In this document: positions 9,094-18,149 of the stretch, in pieces
How the letters are laid out: the number at the start of each line of letters is the position of its first letter
Position numbering within the stretch: the stretch's first letter is position 1
DNA from: an uncultured Bacteroidales bacterium
Lineage (GTDB): Bacteria; Bacteroidota; Bacteroidia; Bacteroidales; Bacteroidaceae
Direction: 5' to 3'
Assembly: GCA_902778265.1 (NCBI GenBank)
Contig: CACYXI010000001.1
Span: 62,001 to 126,000 of the forward strand
DNA: 64,000 nucleotides
Program-made: the position numbers and the translations under genes
Notes under the pieces: model-generated
Database searches by the model: none
What the model saw: only the letters and a program-made list of their open reading frames with translations
Told to the model about the DNA's origin: nothing

Positions 9094-9863
9094 TGAAAGA
9101 CGTAACTATTATTGTCCCCGTCAATCTTATTGACGAGAACACACAGGGACTATTTGACGCAGCACTTGAGAGTGTGGCTGCTGCCAATGGAAAAGACACC
9201 CCTGTTATTGTGGTTGGCCCCAAGGATGTGCTTGATAAACTCAAGGCGCCCGAGGACTTTACTGCAATTCGTTATGCGGAGAATGAGGTTGAAGGACTGC
9301 CTGCCCAGGTAAATGCTGCGGTTTCTGTCTGTGACACCAAGTGGTTCTCCGTTCTTGAATATGACGATACTTATACGGATATTTGGTTTAGGAATGTGGA
9401 TGCTTACATTACAAAGGCCCCAACTGATACCATTTTTATTCCCCTTACTGAGGTTTATAATTATGGGGAGCAGTTGGCTCTTGGATTTGTAAATCAGGCA
9501 CCTTGGGCAAGTAGCTTCTCTGAAAAGATGGGCTATTTTGATAAGGATATCCTACTCAATTTCAGTGAGGTTAATCTAACGGGGGCCATTATTAATCGTG
9601 AGGATTATTTAGAGGTTGGTGGACTTAAAGAGTCCATGAAACTTTTTTATTGGTATGAATTTCTGCTTAGGACGGCTGAAAAAAATAAGACGATTTTTGT
9701 TGTCCCTAAGGTGGGGTACCATCATTTTCTGAATCGCCCCAATAGTTTTTCGGGTGATGGTGTAAAGGCGTTCTCGCAGGATGAAATTGATTGGTGGTAT
9801 TCCTTGGCCCAATCTGAATACCTCTTTAAGAAAGATAGAAAGAAGACCTATCAGAAAAAATAA
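9093..9863 (+). CDS. glycosyltransferase family 2-like protein
   Basis: 256 residues in a GT-A fold. The start DVTIIVPVNL is the usual first strand, LEYDDTY near 87-93 is the DxD-like metal and sugar-nucleotide site, and a GAIINREDYLEVGGL segment matches the conserved acceptor-side region of GT2 proteins (N/xxxRxxxxxxGG). The family transfers sugars from UDP or GDP donors. It overlaps the preceding GT-B gene by one base. It closes the five-gene run that starts at 6095, with a 124-base gap before the sigma factor gene. Confidence 0.65.
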   Translation: MKDVTIIVPVNLIDENTQGLFDAALESVAAANGKDTPVIVVGPKDVLDKLKAPEDFTAIRYAENEVEGLPAQVNAAVSVCDTKWFSVLEYDDTYTDIWFRNVDAYITKAPTDTIFIPLTEVYNYGEQLALGFVNQAPWASSFSEKMGYFDKDILLNFSEVNLTGAIINREDYLEVGGLKESMKLFYWYEFLLRTAEKNKTIFVVPKVGYHHFLNRPNSFSGDGVKAFSQDEIDWWYSLAQSEYLFKKDRKKTYQKK

Positions 9864-9987
9864 TAGATAACACAACGGTAAATATCCAAGTTGCATCCGC
9901 GAAAGGCCACAATGGTGGTATTAAAAAGGAAAGGATAGTGTAATTCTATTATTATGATGCCGTTATTTCCCGTGCATATAGCACAAA

Positions 9988-10704
9988 ATGGCAGAAACTG
10001 AGAAACCAAAAAAGAAGAAAGGCTATTTCTACGAAACAGAAGAGGCCGCAATATGCAAGTATTTAGAGAGCACGGACGAACAGGAACGTAATGAAATTTA
10101 CAATACGTTCCTGCGTCCTGCCTTTAAGAAGATGATAAGCTCCATTATTAGGAGTTATAAGCTATATGTTCCTGACGAGGATTATGAACAGACGTATAGT
10201 GATACATTATCATATCTAATGTCCCAAATACAGCACTTTAACCCCACGAAAGGATTCAAAGCTTTTTCGTATTGTGGTACTGTGGCTAAAAATTATCTCC
10301 TCTATAAGAATAAGCAGTACAATAAGAATCTCACGAGGAACGCGAGATTTGAGGATGCTGAAACCGAGGTGAGCGACCAATATAATATTGACCCCAATGA
10401 GGATACTTTCTACGACCGTGCCCCCGTGTTGATAACTGAAACTGTTAAGGGTATCAAGAGGATGCTTGACCGTGCAGAAGAGTATGAACTTACTGAGGAA
10501 GAAAAGCGTGTTGGTCTCGCTTTGTGTACTCTTATGGGTGATTGGGAAAAAATCATCAATGTTGATGGGAGTAACAAAATGCGTAAATACGATATTCTTT
10601 ATTTCCTTAGGGAGGAGACTATGATGAGCACAAAAGAGGTGCGTGATAATATGAAGAAATTTAAGAAGCTGTATTATGACTGCAAGGAAAAAGAGTTACA
10701 GTAG
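9988..10704 (+). CDS. late-transcription sigma factor, T4 gp55-like
   Basis: 238 residues, somewhat longer than T4 gp55 (about 185). The segment IQHFNPTKGFKAFSYCGTV (about 77-95) corresponds to sigma region 2, which binds the RNA polymerase clamp and melts the -10 element. A Lys-rich N-terminus precedes it. T4 gp55 directs host polymerase to late promoters with only a -10-like TATAAATA. This fits the ACTATTTAT motif found before many late genes here. No late-type motif precedes this gene itself, as expected for a regulator that must be made earlier. The following gene has a near-match late motif at 10718. Confidence 0.8.
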   Translation: MAETEKPKKKKGYFYETEEAAICKYLESTDEQERNEIYNTFLRPAFKKMISSIIRSYKLYVPDEDYEQTYSDTLSYLMSQIQHFNPTKGFKAFSYCGTVAKNYLLYKNKQYNKNLTRNARFEDAETEVSDQYNIDPNEDTFYDRAPVLITETVKGIKRMLDRAEEYELTEEEKRVGLALCTLMGDWEKIINVDGSNKMRKYDILYFLREETMMSTKEVRDNMKKFKKLYYDCKEKELQ

Positions 10705-10717
10705 TTTTGGGTGGCAA

Positions 10718-10726
10718 ACTATTTAA
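10718..10726 (+). promoter_or_regulatory. near-match late promoter motif
   Basis: ACTATTTAA, one mismatch from the consensus, preceded by AA and followed after three bases by AAAG. It ends 23 bases before the ATG at 10750 and could drive the first baseplate block. Confidence 0.4.
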
Positions 10727-10749
10727 GAGAAAGGTTAAAGATATAAGTA

Positions 10750-11139
10750 ATGGGGAAAAATTTAACATTAAGAGTAAATTCAAACGAGAAGGTTGAGAAG
10801 CTCCTTCAGGAGATTTATGACCTTGCTACAAAGAATATCAACGAGATACAGAACGAGATGAACAAACTGACGACATCTTGTAATTTTCCCGATATGACAG
10901 TAAAGGAAAAGGTTGATTATGATAAGGCCATGCATGACTTCATTGGAGATAAGCACAAGGCGATTCTAATGAAGTTGGATATTGCAAAACTGCTAAGTGA
11001 AATCATTAAACATAACGGTAGTATTGATGAGGCGGTAGCGGAACCTGCAATAAAGAAACACACATCCCTTGACCTCAAACAACTGCAGGATGCATTTAAA
11101 GATTGTGACTCTGAGGAAGAGGTATATAAAATTTCGTAA
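10750..11139 (+). CDS. hypothetical protein of the baseplate block
   Basis: 129 residues, almost entirely helical with heptad-like spacing of Leu and Ile, probably a coiled-coil assembly protein. Not recognised. Its stop is 6 bases before the ATG of the 534-residue protein that follows, so the two are probably co-translated. Confidence 0.7.
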   Translation: MGKNLTLRVNSNEKVEKLLQEIYDLATKNINEIQNEMNKLTTSCNFPDMTVKEKVDYDKAMHDFIGDKHKAILMKLDIAKLLSEIIKHNGSIDEAVAEPAIKKHTSLDLKQLQDAFKDCDSEEEVYKIS

Positions 11140-11145
11140 TTGAAT

Positions 11146-12750
11146 ATGGACGGCACAAGAGAGTTAATAGCAACGATTGGTGCGATGCAGACATTTGTCA
11201 GTGTCGCAAAGGAGTTGTTTAAGCCGTTAAAGAACAAAACGTACACATCGGCAATTGAATTCATATTAGATATTCTCCACTTGTTGGGTGTGAACGAACG
11301 GGAGTTGCTTGATGAATTAATTGAAATTCTAATTGGTAAGGGGTTCAATGTCAATTCTTTTGTAGATGCTCAGGGAGAGAAGTTGGATGGGATAACAGAC
11401 TCGGCATTTTTGCAAAAATTAGAGGGTGAATTAAAGAATATTCTTGGTACCATTCTCGCTGAAGTTCTTTCTTGCACAATTCACCCCTATGTGCCTGATG
11501 ATTTTGTTGAAAATGGAATACGGATACCTATTTCGTTCTTGGACCCGCAAAATATGCTTGCAACTTGTCCTTCAAGTCGTTATGGCAAATATTTGTATGG
11601 GGATATCCCATCGGACGCAACCCCCGCAGCATTATCGGGATGCACGGACCTTAATGCAGTAATTTGGTATTCTATATTTAAAGATGATGCTACGTGGTGT
11701 GGTGATACCAAGAGTGTGGAAATGTTCACACTTGAGAATCAGAGTTATGAGAATTTAAAAATAAAGCTTAAGGACCAATATAGAGGTAGTACCCTATCTA
11801 ATTTTAATAAGGATTATCTTAGCACTATTCATTTGTTGTATCCGCGTTCTATTATTGTTTCCCTGATTGATGAATTACTGAACGGTGTTACCAATCTTGA
11901 TGTTAATCTTAATCTTGTGACATTGATAACTGATGGGCAGGTAGATAATATCATAAAAAACGTCATAGAGCAGGACGATGCTGAAATCAATGATTGTTAC
12001 TTCACTTTCTCGAATCGGGATTGGGATGAAATGATAAAAAACATGGAGTTGAGGCGCTATAATGCTATCCAATATAACGATGATTCGGTGCCTGCACTCT
12101 CGGTTGATACTATAAGTATTTTGGATTCGTTGGATGCTGTGAGTTCCGCAGCAACAAGATATGACCAAATAACACAACTGAAGAAGACGTTTACAGATGT
12201 TTTGGTTCCCGCACGTATTGACCCGTCAATTTCCACGCGACTTGACTTCAGCGCTAATATTGACCCGCATTTCTTGGACAATCTTATAAAGGCGCTTCTT
12301 CGTCCGATTATCAAATCGCTGTTTTCCCCTAAGGTTATGGCGTTGTTAATGATAAACTATGAGGCGGCGGGACTTATTGATTTGCAAGAAATAGTAAATA
12401 ATCCTCAGGGTGCGCTGAAGAAGTTGCTCCAAATGATTATGGCAAAAATGCTTGGTTTTGTTGTTCGCTTTGCACTTAAAGTAAAGGATATGCTTGTTGC
12501 AAAACTATTGGATATTCTATACGACCACTTAATGCCATTGCTTTTGTCTTACTCTATAAGAAGAACCTTGGAACAGGTTACCTATTATTTAGCATTGCTT
12601 GACCAAGCAAGAAAGTGTATTGCGGGTATTAACTTTGACTTTGGTAGGGGACAGTATGCAAGCTTGCTGAATGGAAAACGAGAATTAGATAACGTCACCT
12701 ATGCGGACATTGTGCCGCAAGCGGTGGTACAAGAACAATCAATTTGTTAA
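11146..12750 (+). CDS. hypothetical virion protein of the baseplate block
   Basis: 534 residues from the ATG at 11146; a TTG two codons earlier is a less likely start. Long hydrophobic helices occur near the C-terminus (about 385-500), but they are interspersed with charges and do not look like clear membrane anchors. No family is recognised. Its place between a coiled-coil protein and the gp5-like baseplate protein, in the same tight gene string, suggests a baseplate or tail component. Confidence 0.7.
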   Translation: MDGTRELIATIGAMQTFVSVAKELFKPLKNKTYTSAIEFILDILHLLGVNERELLDELIEILIGKGFNVNSFVDAQGEKLDGITDSAFLQKLEGELKNILGTILAEVLSCTIHPYVPDDFVENGIRIPISFLDPQNMLATCPSSRYGKYLYGDIPSDATPAALSGCTDLNAVIWYSIFKDDATWCGDTKSVEMFTLENQSYENLKIKLKDQYRGSTLSNFNKDYLSTIHLLYPRSIIVSLIDELLNGVTNLDVNLNLVTLITDGQVDNIIKNVIEQDDAEINDCYFTFSNRDWDEMIKNMELRRYNAIQYNDDSVPALSVDTISILDSLDAVSSAATRYDQITQLKKTFTDVLVPARIDPSISTRLDFSANIDPHFLDNLIKALLRPIIKSLFSPKVMALLMINYEAAGLIDLQEIVNNPQGALKKLLQMIMAKMLGFVVRFALKVKDMLVAKLLDILYDHLMPLLLSYSIRRTLEQVTYYLALLDQARKCIAGINFDFGRGQYASLLNGKRELDNVTYADIVPQAVVQEQSIC

Positions 12751-12752
12751 TT

Positions 12753-13151
12753 ATGGCAGGAGTTATTGGTAAATTAGTGAGTAGTGTTACTGACGTCATA
12801 AAGGGGAAGCAGCCACCTGCAACCCTTTTACCTTCGTTTCTTTTGCTTTGTACGGCATTGCAAAGACCCGGAACGTCGGCTATGGATACGACGGCAAAAA
12901 TTATTGATGATAATGTAACGATTGGTATCGACCCGGGTGCAAATCCTGATGGTTCGCCTAATATGGTGAACGAGTACACCTATAATGTTGTAAAGCGTGT
13001 TTTTGAAGCGATGAAGATGGATGGCTCCGTACAATGTGTTCTACCTGCCGCCTCCCTTTCTATTGTTGGAGAGGGTGCTAATTCGGGTGGCCCTGTTGTG
13101 ATACACGCTACAAATATATTACCTCTGACAATAAAAGGAATTTTCAATTAG
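12753..13151 (+). CDS. hypothetical small virion protein
   Basis: 132 residues from the ATG at 12753 (a TTG at 12744 is possible but overlaps the previous stop). It contains Gly/Pro-rich segments (DPGANPDGSPN and GANSGGP) and short beta strands. The size and position just ahead of a gp5-like protein recall small spike or tip proteins, but no PAAR motif is evident. Function not assigned. Confidence 0.65.
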   Translation: MAGVIGKLVSSVTDVIKGKQPPATLLPSFLLLCTALQRPGTSAMDTTAKIIDDNVTIGIDPGANPDGSPNMVNEYTYNVVKRVFEAMKMDGSVQCVLPAASLSIVGEGANSGGPVVIHATNILPLTIKGIFN

Positions 13152-13153
13152 TG

Positions 13154-13330
13154 ATGGAAAAAATAAACGAACTCACAAACGCAGAATTGCGGGGATATAT
13201 GGATACCTTAAATAATGAATATGAGGTTGTAAAGAAGGAAATCATGGAGCGCGTTAATCGTCTCGATGAGTTGGATTTGGAGTGGAATAAGTGCCAAAAT
13301 GAAATAAATAAAAGAAAATCAACAAGATAA
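13154..13330 (+). CDS. small coiled-coil protein
   Basis: A 58-residue frame beginning MEKINELTNAELRGYM and ending KRKSTR. It fills the gap between two real genes: its ATG is 3 bases after one stop and its TAA overlaps the ATG of the next gene (TAATG). The sequence is a nearly continuous charged helix with Leu/Val at heptad positions. The coupling to both neighbours is the main reason to call it. Possibly a small assembly factor. Confidence 0.65.
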   Translation: MEKINELTNAELRGYMDTLNNEYEVVKKEIMERVNRLDELDLEWNKCQNEINKRKSTR

Positions 13331-14199
13331 TGGCGGGTTTTTTCCCAAATGTTAGAACGTGTAGGGTTATCAGTATTGATGACCCCATTGGGGCAAATAG
13401 AATAAAGGTAAGAATGCTTCCTGAGGATGCCGCGATGTCTGATGAGGATATTATTGCGGATGATAAAATGTTTGCAATTCCCCTTATACCTCTATTGATA
13501 TATATGAAGCCCAAGGTGGGGGAAGATGTTTTGGTGCTGACCTCTGTTTTGAATGATGGTTATTCACAGAGGTATTACATTGGCCCCGTAATTTCACAAT
13601 TGAATAGAATTGAGGCGGACGAGGCTGTTCGTTCCTTGTTCCGTGGTTCACCTTCTTATCCCGATGTTAACCCCGAAAATCGTGTTGAGGAAACCTATGG
13701 CGCTTATCCCTCAGATACCGATATTGTTATTAGCGGTCGTAGAAATACAGACATACAATTTAAGGAGAATGATGTTCGCCTTCGCTGTGGTGTCAAGAAG
13801 TCAAACGTAGCAAACCGTGCTGATTTTACTTTTAACGAGAAGGACCCCGCATACATTAAACTTAAATATTACGAGAATAATGATGAGGGGGATTTCAAGA
13901 GCACTGCTACAATCGTTGCAGATAAAATCAATCTATTGTCCCATCAGGCGAAGGACCATTATAAGATTACGGACCGTAAGGACCTTATTGACGATGAAAC
14001 AATGGCTCAGATTGTGGAAAAGGCACATCAGCTTCCGTATGGTGATGTCCTTGTGGAGTTTTTGACTCTTTTCCGTGATGCCTTTGTTAATCATACGCAT
14101 CCGTTTCCGACAAAGAAGCCGTGCAATACGGTAGAGATGCAAAACCTTTCAGCATACAACATGGATAAAATATTAAGCAATAACATTAGAATCAACTAA
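13330..14199 (+). CDS. baseplate protein with N-terminal OB-fold, gp5/VgrG-like
   Basis: 289 residues. The first 100 (VRTCRVISIDDPIGANRIKV, PLIPLLIYMKPKVGEDVLVL, and YYIGPVIS) follow the pattern of the gp5/VgrG OB-domain, which sits at the end of the tail tube and carries the spike. No lysozyme domain is seen, unlike T4 gp5. The C-terminal part ends in a FLTLFRDAFVNHTHPF helix typical of T4-like hub proteins of non-enteric phages. It starts on the stop codon of the preceding small gene. Confidence 0.65.
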   Translation: MAGFFPNVRTCRVISIDDPIGANRIKVRMLPEDAAMSDEDIIADDKMFAIPLIPLLIYMKPKVGEDVLVLTSVLNDGYSQRYYIGPVISQLNRIEADEAVRSLFRGSPSYPDVNPENRVEETYGAYPSDTDIVISGRRNTDIQFKENDVRLRCGVKKSNVANRADFTFNEKDPAYIKLKYYENNDEGDFKSTATIVADKINLLSHQAKDHYKITDRKDLIDDETMAQIVEKAHQLPYGDVLVEFLTLFRDAFVNHTHPFPTKKPCNTVEMQNLSAYNMDKILSNNIRIN

Positions 14200-14252
14200 T
14201 GTGGTTGATTTTCTGCCTCCATTCCCTTATTTTGTAAGAAAACATTAAAGAT

Positions 14253-14717
14253 ATGGCAAAATTTTACAAAGCTGATGACGACATCCAAGAGATGGTCGAG
14301 AAAATTAGTTCGGAACTTGGACTTGATGTTTTGGGCGTTGATTTTGAGGCCCTTTGTGTTGAAGGGGGCAAAGAGGCTGTTTCTGTAAAGAGGGCAAGCG
14401 CCGTTACGGAGTATTTCTCAAAAAGAGAGGACCTTGTTCTTGTTATTTATAATGGTCCCATGTTTGACCTCATTGAGGAACAGGATAAGTACCTTTGGCT
14501 CCGCATGGCAATGGATAATGTATCTGTAGACACCGAGAAGGATAAGATTATTATCGGTGCCCCGTCATTTACTATCCCTGTGGGTTTCTATGAAAAGTAT
14601 AAGGATGAGGCAATCCGTGCGGCTCTTCTGCAGCATTATACACTGAAGCAGATTGAGGATAAGAAGAAGGCCGAAAAAGAGGCACGCGCAGCAAAGAAAA
14701 AGAAGAAGGACGAATAG
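14253..14717 (+). CDS. hypothetical protein with Lys-rich tail
   Basis: 154 residues: a globular part to about 130, then a Lys/Ala/Glu-rich helix ending KKKKKDE. Not recognised. There is no HExxH site, so I do not call it a peptidase. It is the last gene before the convergent phoH gene and ends just before a terminator hairpin at 14747. Confidence 0.65.
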   Translation: MAKFYKADDDIQEMVEKISSELGLDVLGVDFEALCVEGGKEAVSVKRASAVTEYFSKREDLVLVIYNGPMFDLIEEQDKYLWLRMAMDNVSVDTEKDKIIIGAPSFTIPVGFYEKYKDEAIRAALLQHYTLKQIEDKKKAEKEARAAKKKKKDE

Positions 14718-14746
14718 TCCATACTTAATCATTTCTATTCTACAAG

Positions 14747-14777
14747 AAAGGCCGTAGGAATCGCTCCCGCGGCCTTT
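14747..14777. terminator. bidirectional terminator hairpin
   Basis: AAAGGCCG pairs with CGGCCTTT around a partly paired interior. It lies between the converging gene at 14253 and phoH, and both strands give A/T flanks, so it can serve both. Confidence 0.75.
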
Positions 14778-14805
14778 CGCACATATATGAAGTTCTCTGC
14801 ACAGC

Positions 14806-15537
14806 CTAATCTTTCCACTTTTTATAGATGTCAAGAAGTATGTCATTACGTACAATGTCGTCTTCGGAGAATTGAATAATTCCCACGCCCTTGACGCCCT
14901 TTAATCGGTTTATTCCATGTAATAGTCCGCTATTGCCGTTTTTAATGTTATTTCTGTCCGCCTGAAGGGGGTCTCCTGAAATGACCATTTTACCTCCTTC
15001 GAATCTCGTGAGTATCATAAACAATTCCTCTTTGGTGAATTCTTCTGCTTCGGAGACACAAATGAAGGCCTTTTCCAAACTTGCACCCCTTAAGTAAGAT
15101 ATGGGGCGTATTTCAATCTTTCCGCTTGATAAAAGACTGTCAATTATTATGTTGGGATTCTCGTTCCCGCTTTTATCCAATATTTTACGCATGCTATCAA
15201 GTTCATTGAGGGCGTAGTTCTCTAACTTTTCGGAAAGATTACCCGGTAATAGTCCTAAGGTCATGCTTCCGATTTCTCTTGTTGGGAAAATAAGAATGAT
15301 TTTTTCAATGTCGGGGTTTTCTTTGAGCATCTGAAGTGCTACTGAATTGATAACAAAGGTTTTGCCTACCCCGAAAACCCCTTCGACAAAGGTGATTTGG
15401 TTTTCCTCAATTTCTTTTACAAGTTCCTTTTGTTTCTTGGTCTTGCATTTGAGGTTCACCTTATAGCCCATGTGTGATGGCTTTATGTCTTGCACAGGTG
15501 TCTGTGCGCTTGTTTCTACTCGTTTCTTTTTAGCCAT
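14806..15537 (-). CDS. phoH: PhoH-like P-loop ATPase
   Basis: 243 residues. Walker A is GVFGVGKTF at about 57-65. The C-terminal half has the PhoH signature LRGASLEKAFICVSEAEEF followed by MVISGDPLQADR. The usual DEAQ of Walker B reads SEAE here. PhoH proteins are common in phages and are predicted ATPases or helicases with an RNA link; their role in infection is not settled. It has a late-type motif upstream (15597-15605) and shares the region with a divergent late gene at 15661. Confidence 0.85.
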   Translation of the reverse strand: MAKKKRVETSAQTPVQDIKPSHMGYKVNLKCKTKKQKELVKEIEENQITFVEGVFGVGKTFVINSVALQMLKENPDIEKIILIFPTREIGSMTLGLLPGNLSEKLENYALNELDSMRKILDKSGNENPNIIIDSLLSSGKIEIRPISYLRGASLEKAFICVSEAEEFTKEELFMILTRFEGGKMVISGDPLQADRNNIKNGNSGLLHGINRLKGVKGVGIIQFSEDDIVRNDILLDIYKKWKD

Positions 15538-15596
15538 AATTCGTTTGTATTTTTTCCTGTTCGTTTGCCGACAAACGGTTATGGCTGCAGTCTGTA

Positions 15597-15605
15597 ATAA
15601 ATAGT
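15597..15605 (-). promoter_or_regulatory. late-type promoter motif for phoH
   Basis: Minus-strand AAACTATTTATTACAG, exact 9-base core. It ends 59 bases before the phoH ATG, a longer leader than most copies. Confidence 0.6.
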
Positions 15606-15635
15606 TTAATGGTAAGATAAAAGAAGCAAAAATGG

Positions 15636-15644
15636 ACTATTTAT
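15636..15644 (+). promoter_or_regulatory. late-type promoter motif
   Basis: GGACTATTTATTTAAAAAA: exact core and downstream A run. It ends 16 bases before the ATG at 15661, 30 bases from the divergent copy serving phoH. Confidence 0.7.
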
Positions 15645-15660
15645 TTAAAAAACTTGTAAC

Positions 15661-17091
15661 ATGGTAAGACATATCTTCTTAGATAAAACCAATACAATAA
15701 TTAAAGGCTCTGACTCAAACGTTGGACTAAATCCTGTTGCTGAATTGAACTATGGCGATGCAGTGACAAGGTTTCTTGTACATTTTGACGTGGATACAAT
15801 CAAGGCTCTTGTTGATGAAAAAGAGATTGTGGACCTTGATAAGGCAGCCTTTACCCTCAAGATGACAAACTGTGCCCCAATATCGGGCCAACCATATGAT
15901 AAGAAGTTGCAGTATGGTGGAACCTGTGGTACTAAAGAAAGGGCAAGTTCTTTTAATGTCCTCTGTTTGTCGCTACCACAGGAATTTGATGGTGGTCGTG
16001 GTTTTGAGTTCATGAATGAACCTTGGACAAACAGCAATAAATCCTTTACGACGAGTGGCTCCAATTGGTATCAGTCTGCTAATGGGTATGCTTGGCCTGC
16101 AGGGGAAGAGGGTGGTGTCTATACATTGGAAACAATTGTAGATGAATATAACAAGTGGGCTGAGGGTGAAGATAGTCTTGTTATCAATCGTCAACATTTT
16201 GACTTTGGTGATGAAGACCTTGCCATTGACATAACTAAATATGTTGTCGCTGTTTTAAATGGAGATGCGGAGAACTATGGACTTATGCTAATGTTTACTC
16301 CGCGTTTAGAACAAACTACAACGGATGCGCAGCAGTATGTCGGATTCTTCACGGACCACACAAATACGTTCTTCCACCCGTTTGTTGAGGTGTCTTACGA
16401 GAATGCGGTATTTGACGACCGTGCTTCCTTCTATGAGGGAAAAGAAAATAAACTCTTCTTCTATGCAAGCATAAGCGGTGACTATGTTAATCTTGATGAA
16501 ATTCCCACATGTACGATTAATGACGATGTTCAGGTTCCTGTTTATCAATTGAGAAAGGGAATATATTACGCATTGGTTGATGCTGAAACTTCCCACTTTG
16601 GCGTTGATACAATAAACTTTGATGTGTGGTCTAATCTGAAACTTGGGGGACAAACTCTGCCTAATGTGGAAATGGAGTTTGTTTCCCTGAGTAGTAAGGG
16701 CTACCTGAATTTGGGTGGACTACCAAAGAAGGATAAAAGATTGGTGCCTACATTATATGGTATTAACGATAATGAAGGCCTGACTCGTCATGAGGTTCGT
16801 AGGGTTGATGTTGATTTCCGTGTTGAATACGAAACGAATAAGAAACGTCTTTGCGATAACGCATTCTATAGATTATATACAATGGATGGCGTCCGTGAAA
16901 TAGAAATATTGAACGGATATCAGCCCATTGAAATGGGTACATTGCAGAATTACTTCCTTATACATACGGAAGACCTTGTTCCGGGCAAGTATTATGTTGA
17001 CGTAAAGGCATATCAAGGCGTTGAGCAACTCTATTTTAAGGATGTCTTACATTTTAAGATAATTGACGATGTGACTGAAAGATTTGTTTAA
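15661..17091 (+). CDS. virion structural protein, beta-rich
   Basis: 476 residues, beta-rich throughout, with an N-terminal part (about 1-220) that resembles the jelly-roll type DNRLRE domain used in surface and carbohydrate-binding proteins, and C-terminal strands that look like Ig-like repeats. It is a single-gene transcript with a strong late-type promoter and its own terminator, as expected for an abundant virion protein such as a decoration or fibre protein. The exact location in the particle is not shown by the sequence. Confidence 0.6.
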   Translation: MVRHIFLDKTNTIIKGSDSNVGLNPVAELNYGDAVTRFLVHFDVDTIKALVDEKEIVDLDKAAFTLKMTNCAPISGQPYDKKLQYGGTCGTKERASSFNVLCLSLPQEFDGGRGFEFMNEPWTNSNKSFTTSGSNWYQSANGYAWPAGEEGGVYTLETIVDEYNKWAEGEDSLVINRQHFDFGDEDLAIDITKYVVAVLNGDAENYGLMLMFTPRLEQTTTDAQQYVGFFTDHTNTFFHPFVEVSYENAVFDDRASFYEGKENKLFFYASISGDYVNLDEIPTCTINDDVQVPVYQLRKGIYYALVDAETSHFGVDTINFDVWSNLKLGGQTLPNVEMEFVSLSSKGYLNLGGLPKKDKRLVPTLYGINDNEGLTRHEVRRVDVDFRVEYETNKKRLCDNAFYRLYTMDGVREIEILNGYQPIEMGTLQNYFLIHTEDLVPGKYYVDVKAYQGVEQLYFKDVLHFKIIDDVTERFV

Positions 17092-17097
17092 AAAAAA

Positions 17098-17132
17098 GAA
17101 AGCCGCGGTTTAATTCCTGCGGCTTTTTGTTT
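17098..17132. terminator. terminator hairpin
   Basis: AAAGCCGCGG...CCTGCGGCTTTTTG with an AT loop. It ends the structural gene and overlaps the 3' end of the convergent small gene at 17131. Confidence 0.8.
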
Positions 17133-17337
17133 AGAGTGTTGATTTCTTTAGATATTTAAACCCGTGCTTAAGTTCGTTTATGTAGAGTTTTCGGAAATCT
17201 TCCTGAAATTCAGGTTCTAATAGGCCTTCTTCCAAATAAAAGAGGTCGTTAATCAAATGGATGTGAGTTCCTTTTTTAATAGTACCACCACCTTGTAGCG
17301 GAATGTCTTTTGCTAAAACAAAGATTGCATCTTGCAT
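17131..17337 (-). CDS. small hypothetical protein
   Basis: 68 residues from an ATG, with a regular alternation of hydrophobic residues and a GGGTIKKGTHIHLINDLFYL beta-hairpin-like core followed by a helix. It looks like a genuine small phage protein rather than a shadow because nothing overlaps it on the plus strand. No clear promoter of either type is seen upstream. Function unknown. Confidence 0.6.
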   Translation of the reverse strand: MQDAIFVLAKDIPLQGGGTIKKGTHIHLINDLFYLEEGLLEPEFQEDFRKLYINELKHGFKYLKKSTL

Positions 17338-17366
17338 ATTTTCTAAAATTCTTTTTATTAAGATAA

Positions 17367-17375
17367 ACTATTTAT
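17367..17375 (+). promoter_or_regulatory. late-type promoter motif for the ArdA-like operon
   Basis: AAACTATTTATACAAAAATG, nearly identical over 20 bases to the copy at 5080. It ends 19 bases before the ATG at 17395. A late promoter before an antirestriction gene is unexpected unless the protein is packaged. Confidence 0.75.
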
Positions 17376-17394
17376 ACAAAAATGTCAAATAATT

Positions 17395-18144
17395 ATGCGA
17401 GTATCTTCAAAAGATATTGCACGTCTTGTTAAAGAGTCGGTGCAAAAAATATTAAAGGAATCGGAAGGTGGTCATACTCCGAGCGTTTATGTTGGAACAT
17501 ATAGAAAGTACAACAATGGTTCACTTTTTGGTAAGTGGGTTGACCTTGATGAGTTTGAGAACAAGGATGAATTTTATGCTTACATCAGAAAACTCCACAA
17601 GGATGAACGTGACCCTGAATTTATGTTCCAAGATTGGGAGTATATTCCCTCTTGTTTCATAGGTGAATCTTGGATTAGTCCTCTGTTTTGGGATTTTCTT
17701 CACGATGATTCGGGCTATGATTATGATGTGAAGTGTGCTGTTGCAGAAAATTCTTCAGACCCCAAGGATTATTTCAAGCAAATAAAAGATATCAGAATAT
17801 TTCCTAATTGTGAGAATATGGAGGATGTTGTATATGCTTGGGTGAAAGAGAATGGTTTCCCTTCAAGCGCGTCCAGATACTTTGATTATGAAGAGTTTGG
17901 TCGTGATTGCACATTTGATTGGTCTGAGGACGAGGAGGGGCAATCAATATACGAAGCATATGGTGTTACGGAGGGTGACGATTATGCGTTGGGCGAGGAA
18001 ATTATTGCTCAAACATATGGTGACGTAAAGAATATGCCCCGCGAGGAAGTTGAAAGATACTTTGATTATGATGCGTTTGGTCGCGCTTGGTCATTAGAGT
18101 CTACCTTTATTGACTATGACGGTGGTATGATAGAGCTATATTAG
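17395..18144 (+). CDS. ardA: ArdA-like antirestriction protein with capsid-targeting-like N-terminus
   Basis: 249 residues. Residues 29-52 (PSVYVGTYRKYNNGSLFGKW) match the start of ArdA, and the acidic body and the two copies of RYFDYxxFGR at 161-170 and 221-230 fit its C-terminal domain, here apparently duplicated. ArdA is an elongated acidic dimer that mimics B-form DNA and blocks type I restriction enzymes. Ahead of it is a 22-residue helix ending in L-K-E (20-22), close to the N-termini of the proteins at 5500 and 22187 and like gp21-cleaved T4 packaging signals. Read from a late promoter and followed after 5 bases by the ART-nucleotidyltransferase gene. I infer packaging into the head and injection. 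Confidence 0.78.
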   Translation: MRVSSKDIARLVKESVQKILKESEGGHTPSVYVGTYRKYNNGSLFGKWVDLDEFENKDEFYAYIRKLHKDERDPEFMFQDWEYIPSCFIGESWISPLFWDFLHDDSGYDYDVKCAVAENSSDPKDYFKQIKDIRIFPNCENMEDVVYAWVKENGFPSSASRYFDYEEFGRDCTFDWSEDEEGQSIYEAYGVTEGDDYALGEEIIAQTYGDVKNMPREEVERYFDYDAFGRAWSLESTFIDYDGGMIELY

Positions 18145-18149
18145 GCCTT

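Noticed and set aside
14253..14717. Phage metallopeptidase assignment
   Set aside because: General layout is similar to annotated phage peptidases, but there is no HExxH or other metal-binding triad.
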